A stretch of DNA of 63,987 nt from CALRBF01 sp964646465 (GTDB lineage: Bacteria > Patescibacteriota > Minisyncoccia > SW-4-49-11). The stretch covers positions 1 through 63,987 of the forward strand of contig CAZYEN010000015.1 in assembly GCA_964646465.1 (NCBI GenBank), given 5' to 3'. Each line of letters begins with the position of its first letter. The first letter of the stretch is position 1. This document shows, in pieces, positions 27,297-35,557 of the stretch. Both the position numbers and the translations under genes were made by a program. The notes below the pieces were generated by a model. That model saw nothing but the letters and a program-made list of their open reading frames with translations. It was not told the origin of the DNA and did not search any database.

Positions 27297-27819
27297 AACT
27301 TTTTATTTGCTCTAATCTTTCCTCTACACTACCCCTTGCAATACAATATTGCTCTTGATTTAGCCATAACTGAAGATGCTCCTCTAAGACTTGCGCAACT
27401 TGCTCTTGAGATTTTGGATGAGCTCTTAGATACTCTGGCTCAGCTGGGAATTCTACCGGCAAATAAATAATATAATCATATTGCAATAATCTTTCTCTGA
27501 TCAAAGCCTTATATAAATTTAAATCTGTCTTGGACATCGCACTAGATACCACTGCATAACCTAAATAATCTAAAACAGATCTATCGGTAATAAAACCCTG
27601 CTCCCAGAGTAAACTTTCTTTTTTTAATTGATTGAGTAATAAGTGTTTTTGAAAAACTGATCTCACATCAGAGGGTAATAGTTCAAAGTCGTTAACCCCA
27701 TTATCCTCCCAAAAGTTCCTCACTGTTCTTTGTAGCACCTCTATGTTATATTCTTGAGCTAAAGGCTTTACTAAAGTACTTTTACCAGTACCGTGAGCAC
27801 CTGTGAGAATAATTTTCAT
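27283..27819 (-). CDS. P-loop kinase/ATPase, NadR/AAA_28-like
   Basis: 178 residues. Walker A GAHGTGKSTL at the N-terminus, a downstream DRSVLDYLGY block where NadR- and deoxynucleoside-kinase-like proteins bind substrate, and YDYIIYLP as a Walker B-like strand. No lid motif identifies the substrate, so a small-molecule kinase is as far as this goes. Confidence 0.75.
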   Translation of the reverse strand: MKIILTGAHGTGKSTLVKPLAQEYNIEVLQRTVRNFWEDNGVNDFELLPSDVRSVFQKHLLLNQLKKESLLWEQGFITDRSVLDYLGYAVVSSAMSKTDLNLYKALIRERLLQYDYIIYLPVEFPAEPEYLRAHPKSQEQVAQVLEEHLQLWLNQEQYCIARGSVEERLEQIKSFIQL

Positions 27820-27861
27820 ATTTTTATGATATAATATTAATATAACTAAATTATAACATAT

Positions 27862-28761
27862 ATGAACATTGGAATTATAGGACTAGGAAGAATGGGAATG
27901 GCAATTGCAAAAAGAGCCATCAAACATAATCATAATGTGGCTGGATTTGCTCCTTCAATAGAAACTAGAGAATTAGCAGCTGCTTTTGGAGTTTCTCCTT
28001 ATGAATCTATTCCTGATTTAGTAGCTAGCCTACCCACACCACGAACAGTTTGGTTAATGGTGCCAGCTGGAGAAATAACTAGATCTACAATTACCATTTT
28101 AGCTGAAATTTTAGAAGCTGGAGACACCGTGATTGATGGAGGTAATAGTTATTTCAAAGATTCTCAAGCTCAAGCTGAATTATTAGAATCAAAATCAATT
28201 AATTTTATTGATGTTGGAACTAGTGGCGGACTTAAAGGAGAGCAAATTGGATTTTCTCTAATGATAGGAGGACAAAGGGAATTAGTTAATTCATACAATC
28301 TACTTTGGGAAGCACTTGCAGCTCCTGAGGCTTACGCCTATATTGGAGCAGCTGGGTCTGGGCATTTTGTCAAAATGGTACACAATGGAGTAGAATATGG
28401 AATTATGCAAGCAATGGCTGAAGGTTTTGAATTAGTCAAAAATGGGCCCTACCCAAATCTAGATTTACAACAAGTATCCAAAGTTTGGAAAAATGGCTCT
28501 ATTATTCGATCTTTCCTGATGGACTTAGCTTATGAGGCCTTCCAAAAAGATGCTAATCTAGATTCTCTAACCGATTATGTAGATGATAATGGTATGGGAC
28601 GATGGACTGTAGACACTGCTATTGAACACGCTGTGCCAGCTCCAGTTATTACCGATGCTGTTTTTGCAAGATTTAGGTCAAGACAAAATGAATCTTTTGC
28701 TGGTAAAACTCTAGCCGCTCTGAGAAATGAATTCGGCGGACATGAAGTGAAGAAGAAATAG
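27862..28761 (+). CDS. gnd: 6-phosphogluconate dehydrogenase, decarboxylating (short form)
   Basis: 299 residues, the short bacterial type. Rossmann GLGRMGMAIA (7-16), DGGNSYFKDS, DVGTSGGLKGE and KMVHNGVEYGIM carry cofactor and substrate contacts and the catalytic Lys. It oxidises 6-phosphogluconate to ribulose 5-phosphate; with zwf at 57.9 kb the oxidative pentose phosphate branch is largely covered. Extended -10 ATGATATAAT at 27826-27835. Confidence 0.93.
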   Translation: MNIGIIGLGRMGMAIAKRAIKHNHNVAGFAPSIETRELAAAFGVSPYESIPDLVASLPTPRTVWLMVPAGEITRSTITILAEILEAGDTVIDGGNSYFKDSQAQAELLESKSINFIDVGTSGGLKGEQIGFSLMIGGQRELVNSYNLLWEALAAPEAYAYIGAAGSGHFVKMVHNGVEYGIMQAMAEGFELVKNGPYPNLDLQQVSKVWKNGSIIRSFLMDLAYEAFQKDANLDSLTDYVDDNGMGRWTVDTAIEHAVPAPVITDAVFARFRSRQNESFAGKTLAALRNEFGGHEVKKK

Positions 28762-28768
28762 CTTCTAA

Positions 28769-29311
28769 TTAAAGACTATAATCTTTAATTAGAATATTAT
28801 ACTTTTTATTCTGCTCAGCTATATCTTTTAACTGCTCTTCACTCACAGGAAAGTCAAAACAATCTTGAGTATAAGTGTCTTTATTTTTACAATTATCTTT
28901 AACTTCGGTATAAAAAGCAGCTTGAGTTTCTGTTTTAGTGAAATCCTGAGTATCAACAGTTAGAACTTCAACAGATTTACCAAAAGCCTCTGACAACACC
29001 ACAATATATTGCTTATTATCCTTTTTCTTACCTAATTGATACTCAGACTGATTACAAGGCAATTCATTTGAGCACTCTCTTAAAGTTAGTTTTTTATCCC
29101 CTTGAGTTAATTCACAACTTACCCCAGTTAAGTCTGTTTTGGCACAACCCTCTCCAGTTAAATTAATCTTAATGATTTCTGTACGAGGACTAAAAGCAGC
29201 AAATATAGCAGTAAAGACAGCTACTATAATAACAGCAATGATATTCCTAATCCACCTTTGATTACTGTTATTGGGAGTAGGCTCTAAAGCTAAATCTAGT
29301 CGATTGGGCAT
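28769..29311 (-). CDS. Membrane-anchored extracytoplasmic protein, unknown
   Basis: 180 residues: a short cytoplasmic N-terminus, one membrane segment (about 22-43), then a soluble domain with eight cysteines in CxxxxxxGVSCEL, LRECSNELPC and DNCKNKDTYTQDC patterns suggesting disulfides. No family recognised. It overlaps the thioredoxin-like gene upstream by 16 bp, which fits a disulfide-containing exported protein. Confidence 0.7.
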   Translation of the reverse strand: MPNRLDLALEPTPNNSNQRWIRNIIAVIIVAVFTAIFAAFSPRTEIIKINLTGEGCAKTDLTGVSCELTQGDKKLTLRECSNELPCNQSEYQLGKKKDNKQYIVVLSEAFGKSVEVLTVDTQDFTKTETQAAFYTEVKDNCKNKDTYTQDCFDFPVSEEQLKDIAEQNKKYNILIKDYSL

Positions 29312-29583
29312 ACTTTTTGAGTACTATCTTTGGTAACTTGCTCTGTTTTAGAGTAATTAGCATATAGATATTCAACAATAGCATCAGACTCATATAACAT
29401 AACTCCCTTCTCTTGGTCTACCAAAAATGGTACTTGCGGTTTATCTCCTAACTTCATCATCACCTCTCTTTGAGCTGAGCCGGTCTTTGAAATACGACAA
29501 ATAAAGTCTAGCTCTAAATCATTCAAAGCTACTCTTACTTTATGACAAAACGGACATTCTTCTCTTTGATATAGTTCTAACAT
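29296..29583 (-). CDS. Glutaredoxin / GST N-terminal-like protein
   Basis: 95 residues, one thioredoxin-fold domain. CPFC (about 9-12) is the redox site, the cis-Pro loop is KPQVPFLVD, and ESDAIVEYLYANY is the closing helix of glutaredoxins and GST N-domains. It likely reduces small disulfides or glutathione-like mixed disulfides in the cytoplasm. Confidence 0.85.
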   Translation of the reverse strand: MLELYQREECPFCHKVRVALNDLELDFICRISKTGSAQREVMMKLGDKPQVPFLVDQEKGVMLYESDAIVEYLYANYSKTEQVTKDSTQKVCPID

Positions 29584-29640
29584 ATATTTTTGATTAGCTT
29601 AATAATATAATTATAGTATAACATAAAAAAGCCCGTGATG

Positions 29641-29675
29641 AAATAGAAAAAGAGACTTGCATAAGCACGAGTCTC
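29641..29675 (-). terminator. Intrinsic terminator of the small gene at 29744
   Basis: Minus strand GAGACT/AGTCTC stem with inner GTGC/GCA pairing, followed by TTTTTCTATTT. Confidence 0.8.
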
Positions 29676-29743
29676 CTGTAAATTGTCACCGACGAACCCA
29701 TTCACCAAAAATTTTGGTAGGTTTCCGATAATAATTCTTTGAT

Positions 29744-29998
29744 TTATATTGTTTTTTTCTCCTTAGGAGGGGTTGGATTTACCAAATCATGATAAGCTTG
29801 AAGCTCCTGCTCACGGACCATAATCCAATAATTCACATCAATAGGATATATGTTTTGATGTCCAGCAACTTCATTCATCCTATCAAAAGGAAGAATATGT
29901 CCTGGACATGTCCGAGCGCATTGGACTTTTCTCCAGTAAGATTCTCTCCTCCAACTTTCTGCCCAAATAGGTCTAGGATTTAATTCAGTTAAAGTCAT
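29744..29998 (-). CDS. Small soluble protein of unknown function, strong promoter
   Basis: 84 residues, Trp/Arg/Glu-rich (WAESWRRESYWRK), with an isolated CARTC pair and a PTPPKEKKT tail. No signal or membrane segment, no family recognised. A near-perfect promoter (TTGACA, 17 bp, TATATA) and a terminator 70-100 bp downstream frame it as a single-gene unit. Confidence 0.65.
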   Translation of the reverse strand: MTLTELNPRPIWAESWRRESYWRKVQCARTCPGHILPFDRMNEVAGHQNIYPIDVNYWIMVREQELQAYHDLVNPTPPKEKKTI

Positions 29999-30022
29999 TT
30001 TCTTAAAGTAGAATCATTTATT

Positions 30023-30051
30023 TATATATCACATTCTATAACATTTGTCAA
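30023..30051 (-). promoter_or_regulatory. Promoter of the small gene at 29744
   Basis: Minus strand -35 TTGACA (30051-30046), 17-bp spacer, -10 TATATA (30028-30023). Confidence 0.8.
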
Positions 30052-30080
30052 TAATTAACTACAAAATATAATTTTAAAAG

Positions 30081-30109
30081 AAAAAAGCTCCCGCCAAAAG
30101 CAAGAGCTT
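30081..30109 (-). terminator. Intrinsic terminator of the polyprenyl synthase gene
   Basis: Minus strand AAGCTC/GAGCTT stem with inner GC pairing around TTTT, followed by six T residues, 7 bp after the stop codon. Confidence 0.85.
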
Positions 30110-30115
30110 GTACAA

Positions 30116-31027
30116 TCATTCTGTACGGTTGACTATATAGTCAATTAGAGCTAATAGCGGCTCTGCTAGACCATTTTGGTTATATGGTTCCAGAGCCTGT
30201 TTAGACTCGGTCACTAGAGATTTAACACGCCTCCTACACCTCGCTAAACCCAATAACTTTAGATAAGCGGATTTATCAGCGATCAGATCCCTACCATCAG
30301 TCTTACCTAACACTTCAGCGTTAGCGGTGAAATCAAGTATATCATCACTTATCTGAAAGGCCAGACAAATACACTTGGCATAGACTCGCAGAGCCTCTAT
30401 CAAATTTTCATCTGCTCCACCGATTATAGCTCCACTGACTACAGAGGCGCGTAATAAAGAGCCTGTCTTATGGAGATGTATGTATTCAAGGGTTTCGAGA
30501 TTCACCTCCTTACCTTCACATTCTAGATCCACTACTTGGCCACCCATTAAACCAGGAGCACCCGAGGCAAGCGAAATCTCGCCTACAACCGCTAGCAAAC
30601 GCTCAGCCGGCACACCAGGACTACGCGAGATCATCTCAAAAGCACGGACTAGCAAGGAGTTCCCTGCTAAGATAGCCATTGCCTCCCCATAAACCTTATG
30701 ATTCGTTGGCCGACCTTGTCGTAAATCATAATTATTCATGGGTGGGAGGTCGTCATGTATTAGAGCTGAAGTATGAATCATTTCTAATGCTACCGCTGTA
30801 AGCATGGCTTGGTCTACTGCACCTCCAGCCAGCTCGCAAGCAGCTAGACATAATATCGGCCTTAACCGCTTACCATCATTCAGAAGGGAATACCTCATTG
30901 ACTCCCTAAGGGTATTTGGCATATCAATATCCAGACTCAATGCTTGATCAAGAGCCTCCTCAATCTGTACACGTCTATCCCCAATATATTTAGTAAATTC
31001 AAACTTATCAGAATTTTTACTAGCCAT
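30116..31027 (-). CDS. Polyprenyl diphosphate synthase (GGPP/FPP synthase-like)
   Basis: 303 residues from the ATG at 31027, chosen because AAGGAG lies 9 nt upstream; an upstream in-frame ATG at 31087 would include the ribosome-binding hairpin. The chain-length enzyme condenses IPP with allylic diphosphates. The first Asp-rich motif reads DDLPPMNNYDLRQG (92-105), with Asn where family members usually have the next Asp; the second, DDILD, is intact. Base composition is richer in G+C than neighbours, and unlike most large genes here it has a Shine-Dalgarno, hinting at transfer. It may supply the carotenoid genes 4 kb away. Confidence 0.9.
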   Translation of the reverse strand: MASKNSDKFEFTKYIGDRRVQIEEALDQALSLDIDMPNTLRESMRYSLLNDGKRLRPILCLAACELAGGAVDQAMLTAVALEMIHTSALIHDDLPPMNNYDLRQGRPTNHKVYGEAMAILAGNSLLVRAFEMISRSPGVPAERLLAVVGEISLASGAPGLMGGQVVDLECEGKEVNLETLEYIHLHKTGSLLRASVVSGAIIGGADENLIEALRVYAKCICLAFQISDDILDFTANAEVLGKTDGRDLIADKSAYLKLLGLARCRRRVKSLVTESKQALEPYNQNGLAEPLLALIDYIVNRTE

Positions 31028-31036
31028 TTTAAAGAA

Positions 31037-31058
31037 CTCCTTCTCGCTGAAGCGAGAA
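31037..31058 (-). promoter_or_regulatory. Shine-Dalgarno abutted by a stable hairpin
   Basis: Minus strand TTCTCGC-TTCA-GCGAGAA hairpin (31058-31041) overlaps the start of AAGGAG (31042-31037). Formation of the hairpin could limit ribosome access. Confidence 0.6.
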
Positions 31059-31209
31059 TAGATTAACCCTACACTTATATCATACACTGCTCTCTTTGTC
31101 TATGTCTACGATGTTTCTCATCTTGTTGTATTGATATTGTATAGTATAATTGAATAAAATCTTTAGATTTGCTATAATTAAACTTAAATATAGCTTAATA
31201 TAATAAATT

Positions 31210-33573
31210 ATGCCACTTACATCAAAATATGAGATTACCGAACGCGAAGCCTATTGGCGTGAATTTTGGGCTAAACAGAATATCTATGCCTTTGATGAGA
31301 ATTCAGACAAACCAATTTTCTCCGTAGATACTCCTCCACCCTATGTCTCAGCGGATCACTTACATCCAGGACATATTATGAGCTATTCTCAAGCTGAATT
31401 CGTGGTACGATTCAAGCGAATGCAAGGGTATAATGTCTTTTACCCCATGGGATTTGATAATAATGGACTACCAACTGAGAGACATGTAGAAAAGAAATAT
31501 AAAATCAAGAATAAAGATGCTATTAGTAGGTCTGAATTTGTAAAATTATGTCTGGAGGAAACTCAAAAAGGGATACAAACATATCGTAATCTCTGGTCAC
31601 TTTTGGGTATATCCGTAGATTGGTCTAAGACTTATTCCTCTATCAATCCCCACTCTCAGAAAATCGCTCAGTGGTCATTTTTAGATTTATATAAAAAAGG
31701 CTTATTGACCCAAAGAGAAGAGCCTATAATGTGGGATATTAGCTTTCAGTCGGCTCTTGCTCAGACTGACCTAGAAGATTCAGAGCAGGACTCGAACCTA
31801 AATGATATAATCTTTAAATCCGAACAATCAGGAGAAGACCTAGTTATAGCAACGACAAGACCCGAGTTAATCCCAGCCGCAGTCGCTCTATTCTTCCATC
31901 CTGAAGATAGTCGTTATCAACATCTAATCGGGACTAAGGCTATTACTCCAATTTCAGGACATACTGTGCCAATTTTGACAGACGAGACCGTAGACAAAGA
32001 TTTTGGAACTGGTTTAATGATGGTTTGTACTTGGGGAGATAATGAGGACATAGCCAAATGGAAAAAATATAATCTTGAGACTAGACTCATATTCAATCAA
32101 AAAGGAATTCTAAATGATCTAGCTGGAGCTTATGCTGGAGGACATATTAGCAAATTAAGAAAGACTATAATAGAAGACTTGCAAAATCAAAACTTATTAG
32201 TCAAACAAACCCCTATCACCCACACCATCCAAGTCTCAGAAAGGTCAAGCACCCCAATAGAATTCATACTAACCAAACAGTGGTTTATCAATGTAGTAGA
32301 GCATAAAGAATGCCTATTAGAGCAAGGTAAAAAACTAAATTGGTATCCAAAAAGGATGTTCTCCATCTACTCTGACTGGGTTAGCTCACTCAAATGGGAT
32401 TGGTGTATTTCAAGACAAAGATACTATGGAGTCCCAATTCCAGTGTGGTATCATAAACAAACTGGAGAGGTGATTTTACCTCAAGAAGATGAATTACCCG
32501 TTGATCCAACCGAATATACTCCACGAGGTTATAAAGCTGAAGATTTAATCCCTGAACATGATGTACTAGACACCTGGATGACTTCCTCTATGTCTCCTGA
32601 AATTGGAGCTAAATTAGTATCTAATCCTGAGATTAGTGCTAAATTATTCCCATCTAGCCTACGACCCCAGGCCTTCGAGATCATCCGAACATGGCTATTC
32701 TATACAGTCACTAAAGCTTATTTTCATCATAATACTCTACCCTTTAGCGATGTGATGATATCGGGGCATGGTCTAGACAATCAAGGAAGAAAAATTAGTA
32801 AAAGATTAGGTAATTTTACCCCACCAGAGCAAACCATAGCCACTTATGGAGCTGATGCTATGAGATATTGGGCTACTGGTACAACTTTGGGAGAGAATAT
32901 CCGATATAATGAAGATGAAATAAAAAAAGGTAAGAAAACCGTCAATAAACTATTCAATGTTGGTAAATTTGCTGAATTACATTTACAAAATTTCAAGCTA
33001 CCAGAGCAAAAACCTGAACTAGAATTAATCGACAAATGGATTTTAGCTGAGTTAAATCAAACTATCCAAATAGCTACCGATAGCTTCGATCAATATGAAT
33101 ATTATAAGGCTAGAACCGCTGTAGATAGCTTATTCTGGAATAAACTTACTGATTATTATCTGGAGTTAATCAAATACAGACTATATGATGAGAATCCAGA
33201 AGGTCAAAAATCTCGTCTGGCAGCTCAGTATACTCTATATACAGTATTGGAACAGATACTAAAATTATATGCCCCAATATTGCCATTTATCACTGAAGAG
33301 ATATATCACGGACTATACACTAAGACTGATACTGAGAGCATCCATACATCCAACTGGCCAATCACCAATTCCAACTGGCAACTCTCTAGTGATGAACACA
33401 ATCTAATTACAGATATACTAGCAGTCATCGAAGCCGTACGGGCTTATAAGTCCCAGAATAGTATTTCTCTAGGAAAGGAAATCACGACTTATACCTATAC
33501 CTCTACCCAAGATTTAAGCCCATACGAAGACTTCCTAGCCAAAGCCCTCAGAGTTGGTAAATTGGTGAAGTAA
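31210..33573 (+). CDS. valS: Valyl-tRNA synthetase (short archaeal/CPR-like form)
   Basis: 787 residues. HIGH-type site LHPGHIMS (51-58), RMQGYNVFYPMGFDNNGLPTE, the editing domain TTRPELIPA, WDWCISRQRYYGVPIPVW and the KMSKS-type KISKRLGN are ValRS hallmarks. It lacks the C-terminal coiled coil of typical bacterial enzymes. Upstream TATAAT with an AT-rich leader, no Shine-Dalgarno. Confidence 0.92.
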   Translation: MPLTSKYEITEREAYWREFWAKQNIYAFDENSDKPIFSVDTPPPYVSADHLHPGHIMSYSQAEFVVRFKRMQGYNVFYPMGFDNNGLPTERHVEKKYKIKNKDAISRSEFVKLCLEETQKGIQTYRNLWSLLGISVDWSKTYSSINPHSQKIAQWSFLDLYKKGLLTQREEPIMWDISFQSALAQTDLEDSEQDSNLNDIIFKSEQSGEDLVIATTRPELIPAAVALFFHPEDSRYQHLIGTKAITPISGHTVPILTDETVDKDFGTGLMMVCTWGDNEDIAKWKKYNLETRLIFNQKGILNDLAGAYAGGHISKLRKTIIEDLQNQNLLVKQTPITHTIQVSERSSTPIEFILTKQWFINVVEHKECLLEQGKKLNWYPKRMFSIYSDWVSSLKWDWCISRQRYYGVPIPVWYHKQTGEVILPQEDELPVDPTEYTPRGYKAEDLIPEHDVLDTWMTSSMSPEIGAKLVSNPEISAKLFPSSLRPQAFEIIRTWLFYTVTKAYFHHNTLPFSDVMISGHGLDNQGRKISKRLGNFTPPEQTIATYGADAMRYWATGTTLGENIRYNEDEIKKGKKTVNKLFNVGKFAELHLQNFKLPEQKPELELIDKWILAELNQTIQIATDSFDQYEYYKARTAVDSLFWNKLTDYYLELIKYRLYDENPEGQKSRLAAQYTLYTVLEQILKLYAPILPFITEEIYHGLYTKTDTESIHTSNWPITNSNWQLSSDEHNLITDILAVIEAVRAYKSQNSISLGKEITTYTYTSTQDLSPYEDFLAKALRVGKLVK

Positions 33574-33589
33574 AAGTTTATATTCAAAA

Positions 33590-33627
33590 TAAAAAAGAAA
33601 AAAGCACCCAGTCATTGACTAGATGCT
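33590..33627 (-). terminator. Terminator of the tRNA-like transcript
   Basis: Minus strand AGCA/TGCT and AGTC/GACT separated by a small internal loop, followed by a T-rich run. It ends the transcription unit beginning at the promoter 33904-33931. Confidence 0.75.
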
Positions 33628-33660
33628 AAAAGATTGAACTCAGGAGGGTAACCCTCAAAA

Positions 33661-33808
33661 TGGGAGTGGCTGGATTTGAACCAACTCTTTTGGATTAAAT
33701 TCAAGATATTTGTGTGGGTGCCAAATATCCCGAAAGTGATTAGAGTTTCCAAGAGGCGCCTCTCTAATCCCAAAAGCTCCTTGAGATACATAAAGCATCT
33801 CCACCCCC
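33661..33808 (-). ncRNA. tRNA-like structured RNA, about 148 nt
   Basis: Ends fold as a tRNA top half: acceptor GGGGGTG/CACTCCC (one G-U) plus A, and T-arm GTTGG-TTCAAAT-CCAGC. In the D-arm position is GAGAT/ATCTC. In place of the anticodon arm is a long helix, CTTTTGG-ATTA with TAATCCAAAAG (one bulged G), enclosing GATATTTG/CAAATATC; an alternative GATTAGAG/CTCTAATC hairpin competes with part of it. Too long for a tRNA and without the conserved tmRNA 5' end. A 47-codon frame from ATG 33798 to TGA 33655 runs through it, so coding cannot be excluded. It starts 9 nt after the tRNA-like RNA upstream. Confidence 0.55.
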
Positions 33809-33817
33809 GAGGGGAAA

Positions 33818-33889
33818 CGGCGGATGGTGGATTCGAACCCCCGACTTCCTGATTGTAATGCAGTCACTCTAACTCTGAGTTAATCCGCC
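33818..33889 (-). tRNA. tRNA-Val-like (UAC), non-canonical or degenerate
   Basis: 72 nt. Acceptor GGCGGAT/ATCCGCC and D-stem ACTC/GAGT are perfect, and the T-loop TTCGAAT is canonical. The anticodon loop ATTACAA gives UAC, but the anticodon stem pairs at only three positions, the T-stem has a G-A mismatch, and the D-loop lacks the GG needed to contact the T-loop. CCA is not encoded. It could be a decayed tRNA or one with a special role. Confidence 0.65.
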
Positions 33890-33903
33890 GTGAACCGTAT
33901 ATT

Positions 33904-33931
33904 ATTATAAGCATATTTTATTAATTGTCAA
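33904..33931 (-). promoter_or_regulatory. Consensus promoter of the tRNA-like tandem
   Basis: Minus strand TTGACA (33931-33926), 16-bp spacer, TATAAT (33909-33904); both hexamers match the consensus exactly. Confidence 0.85.
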
Positions 33932-33995
33932 GAGATTGTATTTTTGTAACCCTATGCTCTCGAGGAGGTAAATATAAAATCTAAAGACACGTCAA

Positions 33996-34029
33996 ATAAA
34001 AAACCCTCCAGCCAGTCGGCGAAGAGGGT
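33996..34029 (-). terminator. Intrinsic terminator of the small gene at 34052
   Basis: Minus strand ACCCTC/GAGGGT with inner GCC/GGC pairing, followed by six or more T residues. Confidence 0.85.
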
Positions 34030-34051
34030 AAGTAAAGTGTGTATGGAGAGA

Positions 34052-34318
34052 CTACGAAGGAGTCGGCCTAGAAACAAGGAACATTGCGTTCCGAGTGTCC
34101 TGTTGAGTGTCAGTGGGAATACCCAAGACACTACAGGCAGATCCCAAGAAAGAGTAATTCTGAAAAAATGCACAAAATAAATCAACTGAGATTTTGCTTT
34201 CAGCAGCATTCCTGTAAAACCAATACACCGAATCTCGCAATTCATCAAAACACTCTCTGGAGCGATTCAGACTATACTGATTGTAGCTCTCACCGATAAC
34301 TTGAATGAAAGGTTCCAT
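34052..34318 (-). CDS. Small protein of unknown function, SD-led
   Basis: 88 residues from the ATG at 34318; a second ATG lies one codon upstream. GGAGG at 34330-34326 is 7 nt from the chosen start. The protein is soluble, with aromatic-rich text (SVYWFYRNAAES, FCAFFQNYSFLG) and three Cys. No family recognised. Own promoter (TTGCAG, 17 bp, TATAAA) and terminator make it a monocistronic unit. Confidence 0.72.
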   Translation of the reverse strand: MEPFIQVIGESYNQYSLNRSRECFDELRDSVYWFYRNAAESKISVDLFCAFFQNYSFLGSACSVLGIPTDTQQDTRNAMFLVSRPTPS

Positions 34319-34349
34319 CATTAAACCTCCACTGAAAAGGGACATTATT

Positions 34350-34378
34350 TTTATAGCATATAATGTTTTATTCTGCAA
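34350..34378 (-). promoter_or_regulatory. Promoter of the small gene at 34052
   Basis: Minus strand -35 TTGCAG (34378-34373), 17-bp spacer, extended -10 TGCTATAAA ending at 34350. Confidence 0.75.
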
Positions 34379-34414
34379 GAAAAAATCCCCCCAAACCATA
34401 ACCGGTAGGGAGGA
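34379..34414 (-). terminator. Terminator of the interrupted small gene at 34433
   Basis: Minus strand TCCTCCC/GGGGGGA stem (one G-U) followed by six T residues. Confidence 0.75.
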
Positions 34415-34432
34415 GATAAGGATGGGTGTGAG

Positions 34433-34699
34433 TTATTGTGGCAGCAACTTATTTAAGGCCTCAGTAATGTCAATAGGAAAACTTATTCTATAGTACGGAC
34501 ATTGAGGATGAGCTCCTGTACGACAATCTATCAAAATCTTATCTAGCATTGTCTTATTAGCAATGATTTCATTATATATTGTTTACCAAACTTCAGCTTC
34601 ATTTTCTTCAGATATTGCTTGCCTAGCTTGTGCTTCTGTCAGTACTACATCCCAATGTTCAGCCGAGATGTAAAAGTCTATAAGTTGTGGTGTTGCCAT
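34433..34699 (-). pseudogene. Small gene with one in-frame TAA
   Basis: From the ATG at 34699 (AGGTGG 7 nt upstream) 38 codons run to TAA at 34585-34583, and the same frame then continues for 49 codons to a second TAA at 34435. The downstream part (NEIIANKTMLDKILIDC, then PYYRISFPIDITEALNKLL) looks protein-like. Promoter and terminator are intact. It may be a decayed gene, two short peptides (a second ATG opens MLDKILID) or a readthrough product; a sequencing error is also possible. Confidence 0.55.
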
Positions 34700-34727
34700 A
34701 CACAGCCACCTTAATCAGGACACATAA

Positions 34728-34756
34728 TTTATACCCTAAAATCTAATTTTTTGCAA
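34728..34756 (-). promoter_or_regulatory. Promoter of the small gene at 34433
   Basis: Minus strand -35 TTGCAA (34756-34751), 17-bp spacer, -10 TATAAA (34733-34728). The -35 lies inside the 3' end of the cruF-like gene. Confidence 0.7.
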
Positions 34757-35522
34757 ATATAGAATGAATATTTAGCCTTTTATTTACCCAAGCCCAATAC
34801 CCTACTCCAGCCACCACCAACCACCAGAATCCAAGCCAGCCTGCAATTCCAATCCAAAAGACCAAACTCCAGAGTCCAGATAAACTGAGCCAATAGGCAA
34901 TATTATTATCCAGACTTTTGCGTTTTGGAAATAATAGATAGAATCCCCAAAAAGCTAATAAACTAGTCACCATCCAACCAAAGAAATTCATCAAAGGTAC
35001 TCCATAATACCAGCCTTGAATTTCCCAAACCCAAAAACCTAAAGCCGTCGCTCCTGGGTCAAGAATCAAATCAAAAGTCGTCATCAAAATAGCTCCAACT
35101 AGAATCTTGAGCCACATTCTCTTGATGCCAAGCCTACTTACCAATATCAAACTAAAGAAAAAAATTGGCACCCAAGATAAACTCACCGTCCAAGGTACTA
35201 ACCCGAAGACTTTGAGATTCCCCAACACCTCCCCATATACAAAATTACTATATGGCCATCCCGTAACAATTGCAAAAGACTCTATCAAGAGTGGATAGAT
35301 GAATATTATTAATATTTTCCACCAATCTTGTCTCCAATTACACCATTTTGAGAGTCCATATAATATAGGCAGCGCAATCAAAACATTGGTCAACTGCGAG
35401 ATTACTTGGAATATCCAAAAGGGAAAAGGTAATGCTTCTGGCCTCAGACTAAAATAGACCACAAAGAATCCACTTAAAACCAAGATAATGGTTGGGATAA
35501 TTAGTAATAATTTTTTCTGCAT
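34743..35522 (-). CDS. cruF: Carotenoid biosynthesis membrane protein, CruF-like
   Basis: 259 residues with about seven hydrophobic segments. The conserved blocks DLILDPGATALGFWVWE and YYGVPLMNFFGWMVTSLLAF are typical of the family containing CruF and the haloarchaeal bisanhydrobacterioruberin hydratase, which hydrates psi-end groups. It is divergent from the lycopene-elongase-like gene with a shared AT-rich 35-bp gap, strongly suggesting a C50 carotenoid pathway. Confidence 0.82.
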   Translation of the reverse strand: MQKKLLLIIPTIILVLSGFFVVYFSLRPEALPFPFWIFQVISQLTNVLIALPILYGLSKWCNWRQDWWKILIIFIYPLLIESFAIVTGWPYSNFVYGEVLGNLKVFGLVPWTVSLSWVPIFFFSLILVSRLGIKRMWLKILVGAILMTTFDLILDPGATALGFWVWEIQGWYYGVPLMNFFGWMVTSLLAFWGFYLLFPKRKSLDNNIAYWLSLSGLWSLVFWIGIAGWLGFWWLVVAGVGYWAWVNKRLNIHSIFAKN

Positions 35523-35557
35523 ATATGATATACTTATTATTATATAATTATATCATA

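Noticed and set aside
33661..33889. tmRNA for the tRNA-like region
   Set aside because: The conserved tmRNA 5' segment, a tag reading frame and pseudoknots are not visible, and the second RNA is much shorter than tmRNA.
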